Of a DNA stretch of 64,000 nt, positions 18,069 through 25,677 are shown in pieces (position 1 is the first letter of the stretch; each line of letters opens with the position of its first letter). Source of the DNA: Nitratireductor aestuarii (lineage in GTDB: Bacteria; Pseudomonadota; Alphaproteobacteria; Rhizobiales; Rhizobiaceae); assembly GCF_014641695.1 (NCBI RefSeq), contig NZ_BMIF01000002.1, positions 186,001 through 250,000 of the forward strand. Reading direction: 5' to 3'. The notes under the pieces are model-generated. The model was not told the DNA's origin, ran no database searches, and saw only the letters and a list, made by a program, of their open reading frames with translations. Position numbers and translations under genes: made by a program.

Positions 18069-18877
18069 TACCGAGCCCCTATCGTGTTCATTTCGCCGGA
18101 CTTGATGATCCGGATGCCGCTGCCATTCACGCCGTTGACGAGGTGGCGGCCGTTTTTGGCGGACGGCTCCTGAACATCTGCCACCGAGCGCAGGGCCAGC
18201 GTCAGCCTGTCAGCCATGCGTTGCGCGACGGTGATGACTTCCGCCTGGTCAGGCGTCAGTTCGAGCGTTGCAGTCTTGCCGATGATGACCGGGTTGCCGT
18301 TCTCATCGTCCTGAACCGTCTGGTCGATGGCGAGAACGCGGATGTTCTGGAGAACCGTTTCGGTGATGTAACCCGATCCGGTGGCGGTATCCTCTGAGCG
18401 CCGGGTCATGATCACGTCGACGTGGTCGTTGGGCAGGATAAAGCCGCCAGCCGACGTATCAGCAGCGATCTCGATGCCTACAGCACGCATGCCGGGCGAG
18501 AGGATTGCCGACATGAAGTTCTGACCTTCCACCACCAGCCGTGGCAACCGGACAGGCTCTCCTGGATAAAGCGTATATCGGGCGATGGCATCCTTGAGCT
18601 CATCCAGAGCCTCAGGCCTGTCCTCCTGGGTGATGAAGGAGGAGTCTACGATGGATGACGGCCAGGCCTGCCACTTCAGGGCGGGCCCCACACGTTCTCC
18701 CATATTGACCTGCTGTGAAACGAGAAGCACGTCACGCGTTTCGATGCGGGGCTGCTCAGCTGGAGCGTTGGCAACAGTCTGCGCGGGCGGTGTCGAAGAC
18801 ATGCCCTTTGCAATGTAACCGGCTCCAATTGCAGCAACAACCGCTACGCCGAGGATGACGATGCGGGATCGGTTCAT
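18068..18877 (-). CDS. cpaB: Tad pilus periplasmic protein CpaB/RcpC (CtpC)
   Basis: A 269-residue protein with an N-terminal membrane anchor (IVILGVAVVAAIGAGYIAKG) followed by a SAF domain and the RcpC/CpaB region (GFILPNDHVDVIMTRR). It is thought to connect the secretin to the periplasm. I chose the ATG at 18877 because GGGGGCAG lies 8 bases upstream; the frame extends 13 codons further without conservation. It is the first gene of the operon visible. The pilin and prepilin peptidase (cpaA) genes that commonly precede cpaB are absent here. Confidence 0.93.
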   Translation of the reverse strand: MNRSRIVILGVAVVAAIGAGYIAKGMSSTPPAQTVANAPAEQPRIETRDVLLVSQQVNMGERVGPALKWQAWPSSIVDSSFITQEDRPEALDELKDAIARYTLYPGEPVRLPRLVVEGQNFMSAILSPGMRAVGIEIAADTSAGGFILPNDHVDVIMTRRSEDTATGSGYITETVLQNIRVLAIDQTVQDDENGNPVIIGKTATLELTPDQAEVITVAQRMADRLTLALRSVADVQEPSAKNGRHLVNGVNGSGIRIIKSGEMNTIGAR

Positions 18878-19221
18878 AGATCTGCCCCCTGTACGTGCCC
18901 TGCGAAGGGGGATCATGGGTCGTAAACCTCAAATTAAGGTTAACGGAACCATTCCGCTGGAAGATGATTGAGGGGCAGCCGTGAGGCCGGCGCCGGAGAA
19001 ATGCCTACCGACACAATAGGGACCCAAGAAATATCCCAGGCAAATTTGGATGAACTTAGGACAAGTTGTTCGTTGGCTTAATAAAACATTTTTCGGTGAA
19101 TAACTTTACGGTGTATTTACCGTAACAACTTACCGTGTGACTTATTGGACGTTTTTTGAAACTTTTTCTGTGTGTCTCACGTTGTGATGGTCCAAATCGA
19201 GTGAGAGAAAGAGAGAGTACA
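18878..19221. other. Divergent intergenic region upstream of the tad operon
   Basis: No gene is supported in these 344 bases. On the cpaB side two TTAA tetramers lie close together at 18934-18943. On the other side a cluster of TTACCGT-type elements occurs at 19106-19136. The middle is AT-rich with no convincing -35/-10 pair. It must carry the tad operon promoter and probably that of the small gene at 19222. Confidence 0.6.
19106..19136. repeat. TTACGGT/ACCGTAA inverted repeat with a third TTACCGT element
   Basis: TTACGGT (19106-19112) and ACCGTAA (19119-19125) form a perfect 7-bp inverted repeat with a 6-base spacer, and a direct TTACCGT copy follows at 19130-19136. A degenerate TTCGGTGAA lies just before. 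The arrangement, about 85-115 bases before a small unknown gene and 230 bases from cpaB, looks like an operator. The regulator is unknown. Confidence 0.5.
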
Positions 19222-19431
19222 ATGCCGACAAGCGGGCAGAAGACCGCGGAACAGGCAAAGACTGCAGGTTTGATATACAAGCAGATAAGGCGGCGGGATA
19301 ATGCGCAGTTTCTGGGCCGTATGCCTGTCTTTGAAGTTCCGAGTGTAACACCCTGGCAGCTTGAAGCCCTGCTTTCCGAGCTGGACAAGGCTGAAAAAGA
19401 AACCAACTCAGGCGGCTATAGAGGGCACTGA
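19222..19431 (+). CDS. Small conserved-looking protein of unknown function (69 aa)
   Basis: I do not recognise a domain. The 69-residue product is hydrophilic with no signal peptide or membrane segment. It has a basic stretch (KQIRRRDNAQ) near residues 20-29 and an acidic, helix-prone C-terminus (LEALLSELDKAEKE). The ATG at 19222 follows a purine-rich GAGAGAG site 5-7 bases upstream. The frame stays open upstream to 19156, but that part is Cys/Ser-rich and unlikely to be translated. It faces away from the tad operon. TTACCGT-type repeats sit in its upstream region. The ribosome-binding site and codon use make a real gene probable, not certain. Confidence 0.6.
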   Translation: MPTSGQKTAEQAKTAGLIYKQIRRRDNAQFLGRMPVFEVPSVTPWQLEALLSELDKAEKETNSGGYRGH

Positions 19432-19704
19432 TTGCCCCATTATCGCCCTACTCCGCCGACAATCGGGCGAACCAGCAAACGTTAGAATCTTGGGAAATGT
19501 GATCGCGGAGGGGAGTTCTCCACGCGAAGGCGTCGCGCCTCAATCGTACCCGGTAGAGAACCGGATCGGATCCTCGGGCAAATTCTCATGCGCAGATGGT
19601 GCCGCCAGAAAATGGCCGGGCACGATCTTCGGCATTGATGCGGGAGTTTGCCGGTTGATGTGGGGGCGATTTACGCCCGCCGCATCGACCATACCAACAA
19701 TGGC

Positions 19705-19932
19705 TCAGGCAGCCTTGCCGCGCTTGGTGATCAGACCTTCGCGCATAGCGTGCTTGCGAGCAAGCTTGCGTGCGCGACGGATGGCTTCACCCTTTTCACG
19801 GACGCGCTTTTCCGACGGCTTTTCGAAAGAACGGCGTGCCTTCATTTCACGAAAGACGCCTTCACGCTGCAGCTTGCGCTTCAGAACACGGAGAGCTTGA
19901 TCGACATTGTTGTCTCGGACCAGAACCTGCAA
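19705..19932 (-). CDS. rpsU: 30S ribosomal protein S21
   Basis: A 75-residue basic protein of the small ribosomal subunit, recognised from its N-terminus [20 protein letters not shown] and the Arg/Lys-rich remainder. Translation begins at a TTG codon (reverse complement of 19930-19932), supported by AAGAAGGT five bases upstream and by exact agreement with the family N-terminus. The C-terminal extension to [10 protein letters not shown] is usual for alphaproteobacteria. It is monocistronic, with about 270 bases of non-coding DNA on either side. Two GTCGCCAA...TAAAT direct repeats lie 110-150 bases upstream. Confidence 0.96.
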   Translation of the reverse strand: MQVLVRDNNVDQALRVLKRKLQREGVFREMKARRSFEKPSEKRVREKGEAIRRARKLARKHAMREGLITKRGKAA

Positions 19933-20042
19933 TGTTTACCTTCTTTCAGTTGGAGTAACAAAAAGATCGCGAGCGCCAGAAAGCCGGCGCGATAGGCGAT
20001 GGTTGCCAGCGACCTTGAGGAAAGTTGCGCGACTATAGCAGG

Positions 20043-20078
20043 GTCGCCAATAAATGCACCCCAGTCGCCAAAATAAAT
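20043..20078. repeat. Short direct repeat upstream of rpsU
   Basis: GTCGCCAATAAAT (20043-20055) recurs as GTCGCCAAAATAAAT (20064-20078), starting 21 bases apart, which is two helical turns. The pair lies about 110-145 bases upstream of rpsU on the opposite reading direction. It may be an operator or promoter-proximal element; no regulator is known. Confidence 0.3.
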
Positions 20079-20199
20079 ATAGGTCCGGAATAGACTTATT
20101 CCAGACGCATGCGAAATTTCGGAGCGAGGGCTGTAGGCCGGAGGCTCAGGAATATCGTTTCAAGCGGCTGATTTTACTCAGCCACTTTGGAAGAAGTCA

Positions 20200-20718
20200 T
20201 CAAGAGGCCACGCGGCGCCACGCATATCTTTCAGGACCAGCCGGCTTGGTCGATGGCTGGTAGTGAAACGGTATGCCGCCCGTATTTCCAGCTTCCAGAC
20301 GCGCGATGGCGACCGAATTGCGCACTTCCAGCTCTGAAAATCCGCAGCGAAGCATATGGGAAATCTGATCGGTCAAGACATCGCCGGTTGCCCGCAATGC
20401 ACCCGTGTAGCCATGGCGGGTGCGCAGCAAAGCCGCCTTTGAATAGCTGCGGCCATCGTTATAGGCCGGGAACGCAAGAGCGATCAGCCGCAAGCTGCCA
20501 AGGAACGGCAGGATCTGGTCGAGCGGTTCGCCGGGCAAGGTCTCCACGCCGATGCGCGACAGGGCACTCTCACGGACATCTTCCGGCAAAGCAACAAAGT
20601 CCGTCAGCGACAGGATGAGCGGCGTGTTCGAGTTCAGCACGTCTTCCGCCGTGCCGCGTTGCCATTCATCTTCCCGGAAACCTTCAGCCGTCCAGAGTCT
20701 GGGTTGTTCGACATTCAT
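20200..20718 (-). CDS. DUF934 family protein (sulfate assimilation operon)
   Basis: A 172-residue protein of the DUF934 family. Recognisable parts are LILSLTDFVALPEDVR near residue 33 and the region from IALAFPAYNDGRSYSKA to LRATGDVLTDQISHMLRCGF (split over residues 80-120). The start at 20718 overlaps the cysH stop in an ATGA junction; the frame runs 29 codons further upstream inside cysH. DUF934 genes almost always accompany cysI/cysH, so a role in assimilatory sulfate or sulfite reduction is likely. Its biochemical function is not established. It ends the operon. Confidence 0.9.
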   Translation of the reverse strand: MNVEQPRLWTAEGFREDEWQRGTAEDVLNSNTPLILSLTDFVALPEDVRESALSRIGVETLPGEPLDQILPFLGSLRLIALAFPAYNDGRSYSKAALLRTRHGYTGALRATGDVLTDQISHMLRCGFSELEVRNSVAIARLEAGNTGGIPFHYQPSTKPAGPERYAWRRVAS

Positions 20719-21470
20719 GAGTTCACCGTGGCTCGGGTTGGAGGGAGTGCATTCTCCAGTCCTGTCAGGTGAATGCCGCATTCTGTCTTGGCTGCACCGG
20801 CCCAACGTCCGCTGCGGGAGTCTTCGCCAGGCTTCACCGGCTGCGTGCAGGGGAAGCAGCCGATGGAGTAATATCCGAAGGCAACCAGCGGGTTCTCCCG
20901 CAGATTGTGCCTGCGCATGTAGTCCGCCTGATCCGACGTGGTCCAGGTGGCAAGCGGGTTGATGCGGATGCGTCCGCTCACCGCTTCAAATACCGGCATT
21001 GCAGCGCGGGTCTGTGCCTGATGTCGCTTCCTGCCCGTGAACCAGGCCGCATAGGGCTCCACAGCGCGTGCCATCGGCTCCACCTTGCGGATCGAGCAGC
21101 AGAGATCGGGATCGGTCTTGTGAAGGACCTTGTCTGGATCGCTTTCAGCCGTCAGCGTCGCCAGCGGTTCGATATTGACGATGTTGGTGAGACCCAAATC
21201 CGCTGAAAGCTGATCGCGATACTCGAAGGTCTCGCCGAAGTGCTGGCCCGTATCGAGGAACAGGATCGGGAGGGTAGCGTCAATGTTGGCGATCAGGTGC
21301 AGCAGAACGGCCGAATCCGCGCCAAAGGACGAGATGGCGGCGATGCCGCCATTCTCGCGGAAGAGATCGATGGCGACCTGAATGATTGTCTGCGCATCGC
21401 TGTCGGCGTAACGTGCATCCAGTTCGGAAGCCAGCTGAGCGGTGTCACGCAACCTTGGCATCGCTCCCAT
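20715..21470 (-). CDS. cysH: Assimilatory adenylyl-sulfate (APS) reductase CysH
   Basis: A 251-residue PAPS/APS reductase family enzyme. The P-loop-like SSFGADSAVLLHLI and the catalytic ECGIHLTG near the C-terminus are present. Two cysteine pairs, CCSIRK (about residue 125) and CFPC (about residue 210), are the ligands of the [4Fe-4S] cluster that marks APS reductases rather than PAPS reductases. It reduces APS to sulfite with thioredoxin. AAGGAGG lies six bases before the ATG at 21470, which decides the start. The 5' end overlaps cysI by 26 bases, and the 3' end overlaps the DUF934 gene. Confidence 0.93.
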   Translation of the reverse strand: MGAMPRLRDTAQLASELDARYADSDAQTIIQVAIDLFRENGGIAAISSFGADSAVLLHLIANIDATLPILFLDTGQHFGETFEYRDQLSADLGLTNIVNIEPLATLTAESDPDKVLHKTDPDLCCSIRKVEPMARAVEPYAAWFTGRKRHQAQTRAAMPVFEAVSGRIRINPLATWTTSDQADYMRRHNLRENPLVAFGYYSIGCFPCTQPVKPGEDSRSGRWAGAAKTECGIHLTGLENALPPTRATVNS

Positions 21471-23115
21471 AGAGCGCCTCCTTGAATGGCGCCAGTCCCA
21501 GCCGCTGATAGGCGGACAGGAACGATTCATGGCGGTCCTGCCGGTGGGCGAGATAGGTCTTCACGATAGTGTCGACCGCATCAACGATTTCATCTTCGGC
21601 GAAGCCGCGGCCGATGATATCGCCCAGCGCTGCGTTCTCGTCACCACTACCGCCAAGGGTGACCTGGTAGAGTTCCGCGCCCTTCTTTTCGACACCGAGA
21701 ATGCCGATGTGGCCCACATGGTGGTGTCCGCAGGCGTTGATGCAGCCGGAAATTTTGATCTTGAGATCGCCGATATCCTCCTGGACCGCCTGATCGGCAA
21801 AGCGCTCAGCTATTCCTTGTGCGATCGGGATCGAGCGGGCGTTGGCGAGGGCGCAATAGTCGAGCCCCGGGCAGGCGATCATGTCGCTGATCAATCCGGC
21901 GTTTGCGGTGGCGAGGTCGGCTGCCTTCAGGCGGTCATAGACCTGCTTCAGATCGGCGCGTGCGACGTGTGGCAGGATCAGGTTCTGCTCATGGCTGACG
22001 CGGATTTCCGAAAAGGCAAATTCATCGGCCAGATCCGCCACGACGTCCATCTGTTCGGCGGACATGTCACCTGGAACCTCGCCGATGCCCTTCAGCGAAA
22101 TGGTGACAGAAGCATAGTCCGGGTTCTTGTGCGTTTGCAGGTTCCTCCGCGCCCAGGCGGCAAAGCCTGCATCTTCTGCGATCGCGCGCGCGATCACGGC
22201 ATCGCCTTCGGGACGATGCGGCAAAACGGGCGGCGCAAAGTAGGTTTCGATGGCGCGAATGTCGCTCTCCGGAAGCTTCAGTTCGCTTTCCTTGAGGTGC
22301 GCAAACTCCTTCTCGACGAGCGCCGTGAGTTCCGCGGTGCCGGTCTCATGGACCAGGATCTTGATGCGCGCCTTATACTTGTTGTCGCGACGGCCTTCGA
22401 GATTGTAGACGCGCAGGATCGCCGTCACGTAGGCGAGCAGGTCCTGCTCGGGGAGGAAGTCGCGGATCTTCTTGGCAACGAATGGCGTGCGTCCAAGACC
22501 GCCGCCCACATAGACGGTGAAGCCCAGATTGCCTTCCGCGTCTTTCTTCAGGTGGAGGCCGATGTCATGGACCTGCACTGCCGCGCGATCGCGCTCGGCA
22601 CCCGTCACAGCAATCTTGAACTTGCGCGGCAGGTAGGAAAACTCTGGATGGAGCGAAGACCACTGGCGCAGGATCTCCGCGTAGGGACGCGGATCTGCCA
22701 TCTCGTCGGCGGCAGCACCGGCGAAGTGATCAGCCGTAACGTTGCGAATGCAGTTGCCGCTCGTCTGGATGCAGTGCATCTCGACGGACGCCAGCTTATC
22801 CAGGATATCCGGGACATCCTTGAGGGCAGGCCAGTGGAACTGCAGGTTCTGGCGCGTCGTGAAGTGGCCGTAGCCCTTGTCGTAGTCGCGCGCGATCACC
22901 GCCAGCATGCGCAGCTGCGTCGAAGACAGCGTGCCATAGGGAATGGCTATGCGCAGCATGTAGGAGTGAAGCTGCAGGTAGACGCCATTCATCAGGCGCA
23001 GCGGCTTGAACTGATCTTCCGTAAGTTCACCGCTCAGGCGGCGGGCGACCTGATCGCGGAACTGATCCACGCGAGCCTTCACTACGGCATAGTCGAACTC
23101 ATCGTAACGGTACAT
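21445..23115 (-). CDS. cysI: Ferredoxin-type sulfite reductase hemoprotein (nitrite/sulfite reductase family)
   Basis: A 556-residue siroheme/[4Fe-4S] enzyme that reduces sulfite to sulfide. It has the two ferredoxin-like half-domains and catalytic repeats of the family. The cluster- and siroheme-binding cysteines are visible in CPGLDYCALA near residue 418 and CINACGHHHVGHIG near residue 460. NGVYLQLHSYMLRIAIPYG near residue 44 is a typical N-terminal segment. It is 13 bases downstream of the DUF2849 gene and overlaps cysH. A siroheme synthase gene begins the operon, consistent with this cofactor need. A nitrite reductase role is less likely given the cys neighbours. Confidence 0.93.
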   Translation of the reverse strand: MYRYDEFDYAVVKARVDQFRDQVARRLSGELTEDQFKPLRLMNGVYLQLHSYMLRIAIPYGTLSSTQLRMLAVIARDYDKGYGHFTTRQNLQFHWPALKDVPDILDKLASVEMHCIQTSGNCIRNVTADHFAGAAADEMADPRPYAEILRQWSSLHPEFSYLPRKFKIAVTGAERDRAAVQVHDIGLHLKKDAEGNLGFTVYVGGGLGRTPFVAKKIRDFLPEQDLLAYVTAILRVYNLEGRRDNKYKARIKILVHETGTAELTALVEKEFAHLKESELKLPESDIRAIETYFAPPVLPHRPEGDAVIARAIAEDAGFAAWARRNLQTHKNPDYASVTISLKGIGEVPGDMSAEQMDVVADLADEFAFSEIRVSHEQNLILPHVARADLKQVYDRLKAADLATANAGLISDMIACPGLDYCALANARSIPIAQGIAERFADQAVQEDIGDLKIKISGCINACGHHHVGHIGILGVEKKGAELYQVTLGGSGDENAALGDIIGRGFAEDEIVDAVDTIVKTYLAHRQDRHESFLSAYQRLGLAPFKEALYGSDAKVA

Positions 23116-23128
23116 TTGGCGGCAGCTT

Positions 23129-23440
23129 TCAGGTCAGGTGCACGACGGCATTCCGTGCCGCCTGTTTGCCGAGATTGGGGTGAATGGAAGGGCCTGCCGC
23201 ACGGATGCGTTCACGCAAGCGCCGGGGAATGACCTCACCGTCGATGAGGTCCACATCGATCAGTTCCGGGTCGACGATCAGGTTGTTGCCGAACGCGTCG
23301 CGGGCGGTCGCCAGCAACTGCTCTTCGCCCGTCGCATCGCGAACGACATCCGCATCGCGGATGTCTTCAACCCAGTTGCCGTTCGGACCAAGCCAAACCG
23401 CAATTCCATCGATCAGCCGGTTGGCTGCAAGTATCTTCAT
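23129..23440 (-). CDS. DUF2849 domain-containing protein
   Basis: A 103-residue soluble protein of the DUF2849 family, beginning MKILAANRLIDGIAVWLG and ending near ARNAVVHLT. No catalytic motif or cysteine is evident. Its ATG overlaps the cysG stop (ATGA), and cysI follows after 13 bases. This fixed position between siroheme synthase and sulfite reductase is typical of rhizobia and suggests an accessory role in sulfite reduction. Molecular function is unknown. Confidence 0.88.
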   Translation of the reverse strand: MKILAANRLIDGIAVWLGPNGNWVEDIRDADVVRDATGEEQLLATARDAFGNNLIVDPELIDVDLIDGEVIPRRLRERIRAAGPSIHPNLGKQAARNAVVHLT

Positions 23441-24891
23441 TGTGCAGCCTCTTGCTGAATGACGGCGTTGAGCGCGGTGTGCCTGCGACTGGCAAGCGGT
23501 TCGGATCCTTCAAAATCCGCACCGGCGACGGCATCGCCGATGATGGTGAGCACGGGGCCCGTCAGGTCATCGAACTCGCTCAAGACGGCGAGGTCCGCGA
23601 GTGTGCCGTGCATCAGGCGGCTGTTGGGCAGGCTCGCGTTCTCCACCACTGCAACGGCGGTATCCGGAGAAAGCCCGGCTTCCGCGAGCCGCGACGACAC
23701 TTCCGCAGCCGTCGACTTGCCCATGTACACGGCAACCGTCGCACCATCGATCGCAAGGCGAGCCCAGTCGGGCAGGGAGTTGCCCTTCAGGTCATGGCCC
23801 GTGGTAAAGACCATCGACGAGGCGACGCCGCGAAGCGTCAGCGGAAGCGAGAAGTCTGCGGCAGCTGCGCAGGCAGCTGTGATGCCTGGGACGATCTCAT
23901 GCGAGATACCCGCGTCACGCAGCGCAGCCAATTCCTCACCCGCGCGACCGAATACCAGTGGATCACCGCACTTCAGGCGAACGACGCGCTTGCCGGACTG
24001 GGCGAGTTCCACGAGGAGATCGTTGATCTCGTCCTGCGTCTTCGAATGGCAGCCCTTGCGCTTACCGGCGGCGACGCGCTCGGCATCGCGGCGACCCATG
24101 GACACAACGGTTTCCGGAACCAGCGCGTCGTGGACGATAACGTCTGCTTCCATCATCAGGCGCTGGGCGCGCAGCGTCAGCAGGTCTTCGGCACCCGGAC
24201 CGGCGCCAACGAGCGCAACATGGCCTTGCGGTTCCGCCTGCTGTGCGCGTATCAGGTTTTCGATCTCAAGAGCTGCATCCGGCAGGCTGTTCTGCTCGAC
24301 CAAACGCGCAACCTTGCCGCCGAAGAAGGAGGACCAGAAGCGGCGGCGCTGCGCACCGCGGGGCACCCGAAGCTCCACGGCTTCACGATAGTAAGCGGCG
24401 AGGCTTGCAAGCTTGCCGAGTGATGGGGGCAGCATCTGGTCGACGCGGGCGCGGATCTGCTGGGCCAGCACCGGCCCGGCACCCTCGGTGCCGATTGCAA
24501 CGGCAACAGGCGCGCGGTTCACCAAAGCAGGCGTGTAGAAGTCGCAGAGTTCGGGGCGGTCAACAACGTTGACAAGGATGTTCAGGGCGCGCGCGTCTTC
24601 GGCTACTTGCCGGTCAGCCGTTTCCGAGCCGGTCGCGGCGAAGACGAGAGCTGAACCTGCCAACAGTTCGCGGTGGTAAGGCACGTGCAGGAACTCGATG
24701 TTCTTGTCATTGCCCCAACGCTCGAAGTCAGAATCGATGTGCTCGGAGATGACGCGGAGCTGCGCAGACGACTGCGCGAGCAGGCGAGCCTTGGCATAGG
24801 CCTCCTCTCCGCCTCCTATGATCGTAGCGCGCTTCCCGTCCGTCTTGATGAAGATTGGAAAAGCGCTCAAGGTCGCATTTATGTCAGACAT
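23437..24891 (-). CDS. cysG: Siroheme synthase CysG (multifunctional)
   Basis: A 484-residue fusion. The N-terminal third is the precorrin-2 dehydrogenase/ferrochelatase domain (FIKTDGKRATIIGGGEEAYAK, split at residues 13-33). The C-terminal part is uroporphyrinogen-III C-methyltransferase, with LVGAGPGAEDLLTLRA, RLKCGDPLVFGRAGEE and EIVPGITAACAAAA. It makes siroheme for the CysI enzyme encoded downstream. The frame is open 137 codons further upstream, but the ATG at 24891 (MSDINATLSAFPIF) gives the family start. A CGGTTTC/GAAACCG hairpin at 24934-24951 lies about 45 bases upstream and may be regulatory. It is the first gene of the operon. Confidence 0.94.
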   Translation of the reverse strand: MSDINATLSAFPIFIKTDGKRATIIGGGEEAYAKARLLAQSSAQLRVISEHIDSDFERWGNDKNIEFLHVPYHRELLAGSALVFAATGSETADRQVAEDARALNILVNVVDRPELCDFYTPALVNRAPVAVAIGTEGAGPVLAQQIRARVDQMLPPSLGKLASLAAYYREAVELRVPRGAQRRRFWSSFFGGKVARLVEQNSLPDAALEIENLIRAQQAEPQGHVALVGAGPGAEDLLTLRAQRLMMEADVIVHDALVPETVVSMGRRDAERVAAGKRKGCHSKTQDEINDLLVELAQSGKRVVRLKCGDPLVFGRAGEELAALRDAGISHEIVPGITAACAAAADFSLPLTLRGVASSMVFTTGHDLKGNSLPDWARLAIDGATVAVYMGKSTAAEVSSRLAEAGLSPDTAVAVVENASLPNSRLMHGTLADLAVLSEFDDLTGPVLTIIGDAVAGADFEGSEPLASRRHTALNAVIQQEAAQ

Positions 24892-25105
24892 GACGGTGCT
24901 CCTGATGCTGCCCGAAGTCTGACTTGGATCGCCCGGTTTCTGAAGAAACCGCGTGGCGCGGCTTGAAAGCAGGCGCAATTGTTTTTCCGCTGAACAGGCA
25001 CTTGAGGAGAATTTCGTTCGTGGAGGGGAAGGTTCTTCGTTGGAACACGGGCTTGGCCCAGACGTTGAAGAGGCAAAATCACAACGCAAACCCAGGGAGA
25101 GCAGC

Positions 25106-25564
25106 ATGGCAGCTACGCGGCTTGAACACGGCATATGGATCTTGGTCGCCGACGGAGAAAAGGCACTGTTCCTGCGGAACGAGGGGGATGTGAAATATCC
25201 GAATTTCGAGGTTGTCCGGGAGATGAAGGAAGAGAACCTGCCAACGCGAGAGCAGGGTACGGACCAGCCCGGACGCTTCTTCGATGCCGGTACACCGAAC
25301 AAGAGCGGCTATGAAGAGACGGATTGGCAGCGCATCGGCAAGGAACGTTTTGCGGAAAAGGTGGCCGAGCGGCTCTACAAGTCCGCGCACAGGGGTGAAT
25401 TCGAGAAGCTGATCATCGTGGCCCCTCCCGTCGTCCTGGGCACATTGCGCAAGGCAATGCACAAGGAGGTTGCGCAGCGGGTTGTCGAGGAACTGCCCAA
25501 GACGCTCACCAATCACACGACTTGGGATATGGAAGCGCTGCTCAAGAAGAGCGTTGAGCAATAG
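25106..25564 (+). CDS. Host attachment family protein
   Basis: A 152-residue soluble protein matching the Host_attach family, whose name comes from a gene implicated in plant-cell attachment in Agrobacterium. It starts MAATRLEHGIWILVADGEK and has the conserved middle RFFDAGTPNKSGYEE and LIIVAPPVVLGTLRKAM near residue 105. The fold resembles release-factor/archaeal eRF1-like hydrolase domains, so an attachment role is doubtful for any one member. The ATG at 25106 has AGGGAGA upstream. The reading frame extends 51 codons further upstream into the cysG leader without support. A strong terminator follows. Confidence 0.85.
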   Translation: MAATRLEHGIWILVADGEKALFLRNEGDVKYPNFEVVREMKEENLPTREQGTDQPGRFFDAGTPNKSGYEETDWQRIGKERFAEKVAERLYKSAHRGEFEKLIIVAPPVVLGTLRKAMHKEVAQRVVEELPKTLTNHTTWDMEALLKKSVEQ

Positions 25565-25579
25565 ATAGGTATCGATACG

Positions 25580-25619
25580 CACATGAAGGCGGGCCAATTC
25601 AGTCCGCCTTCATGTGTTT
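25580..25619 (+). terminator. Rho-independent terminator after the host-attachment-family gene
   Basis: A 13-bp stem (CACATGAAGGCGG, 25580-25592, with CCGCCTTCATGTG, 25604-25616) with an 11-base loop is followed by TTT. It lies 16 bases after the stop codon. Confidence 0.75.
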
Positions 25620-25639
25620 GAATGCTCGCTTTAACTATT

Positions 25640-25677
25640 TGTTGTTCCCGCGGTCCGGGACGGAAAGCCGAAACGCT
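25640..25677. repeat. Degenerate fragment of rhizobial-type intergenic element
   Basis: The stretch contains CGGGACGGAAAGCCG followed by ACGCTCTAGAAC. These pieces resemble the palindrome at 37521-37564 (CCGGACGGAAAACCGG) and the TAGAGCATT arm at 10991. It is too degraded to fold convincingly. Confidence 0.3.

Noticed and set aside
18934-18943. Two TTAA tetramers upstream of cpaB as a CtrA site
   Set aside because: The spacing is 2 bases, not the required 7, and the half-site TTAACCAT is not matched.
21442-23232. A 596-codon open frame on the + strand
   Set aside because: It is exactly antisense to cysI, which has intact siroheme/Fe-S motifs; the translated product is low in recognisable features and rich in His/Asp/Arg, as expected from GC-rich shadow frames.
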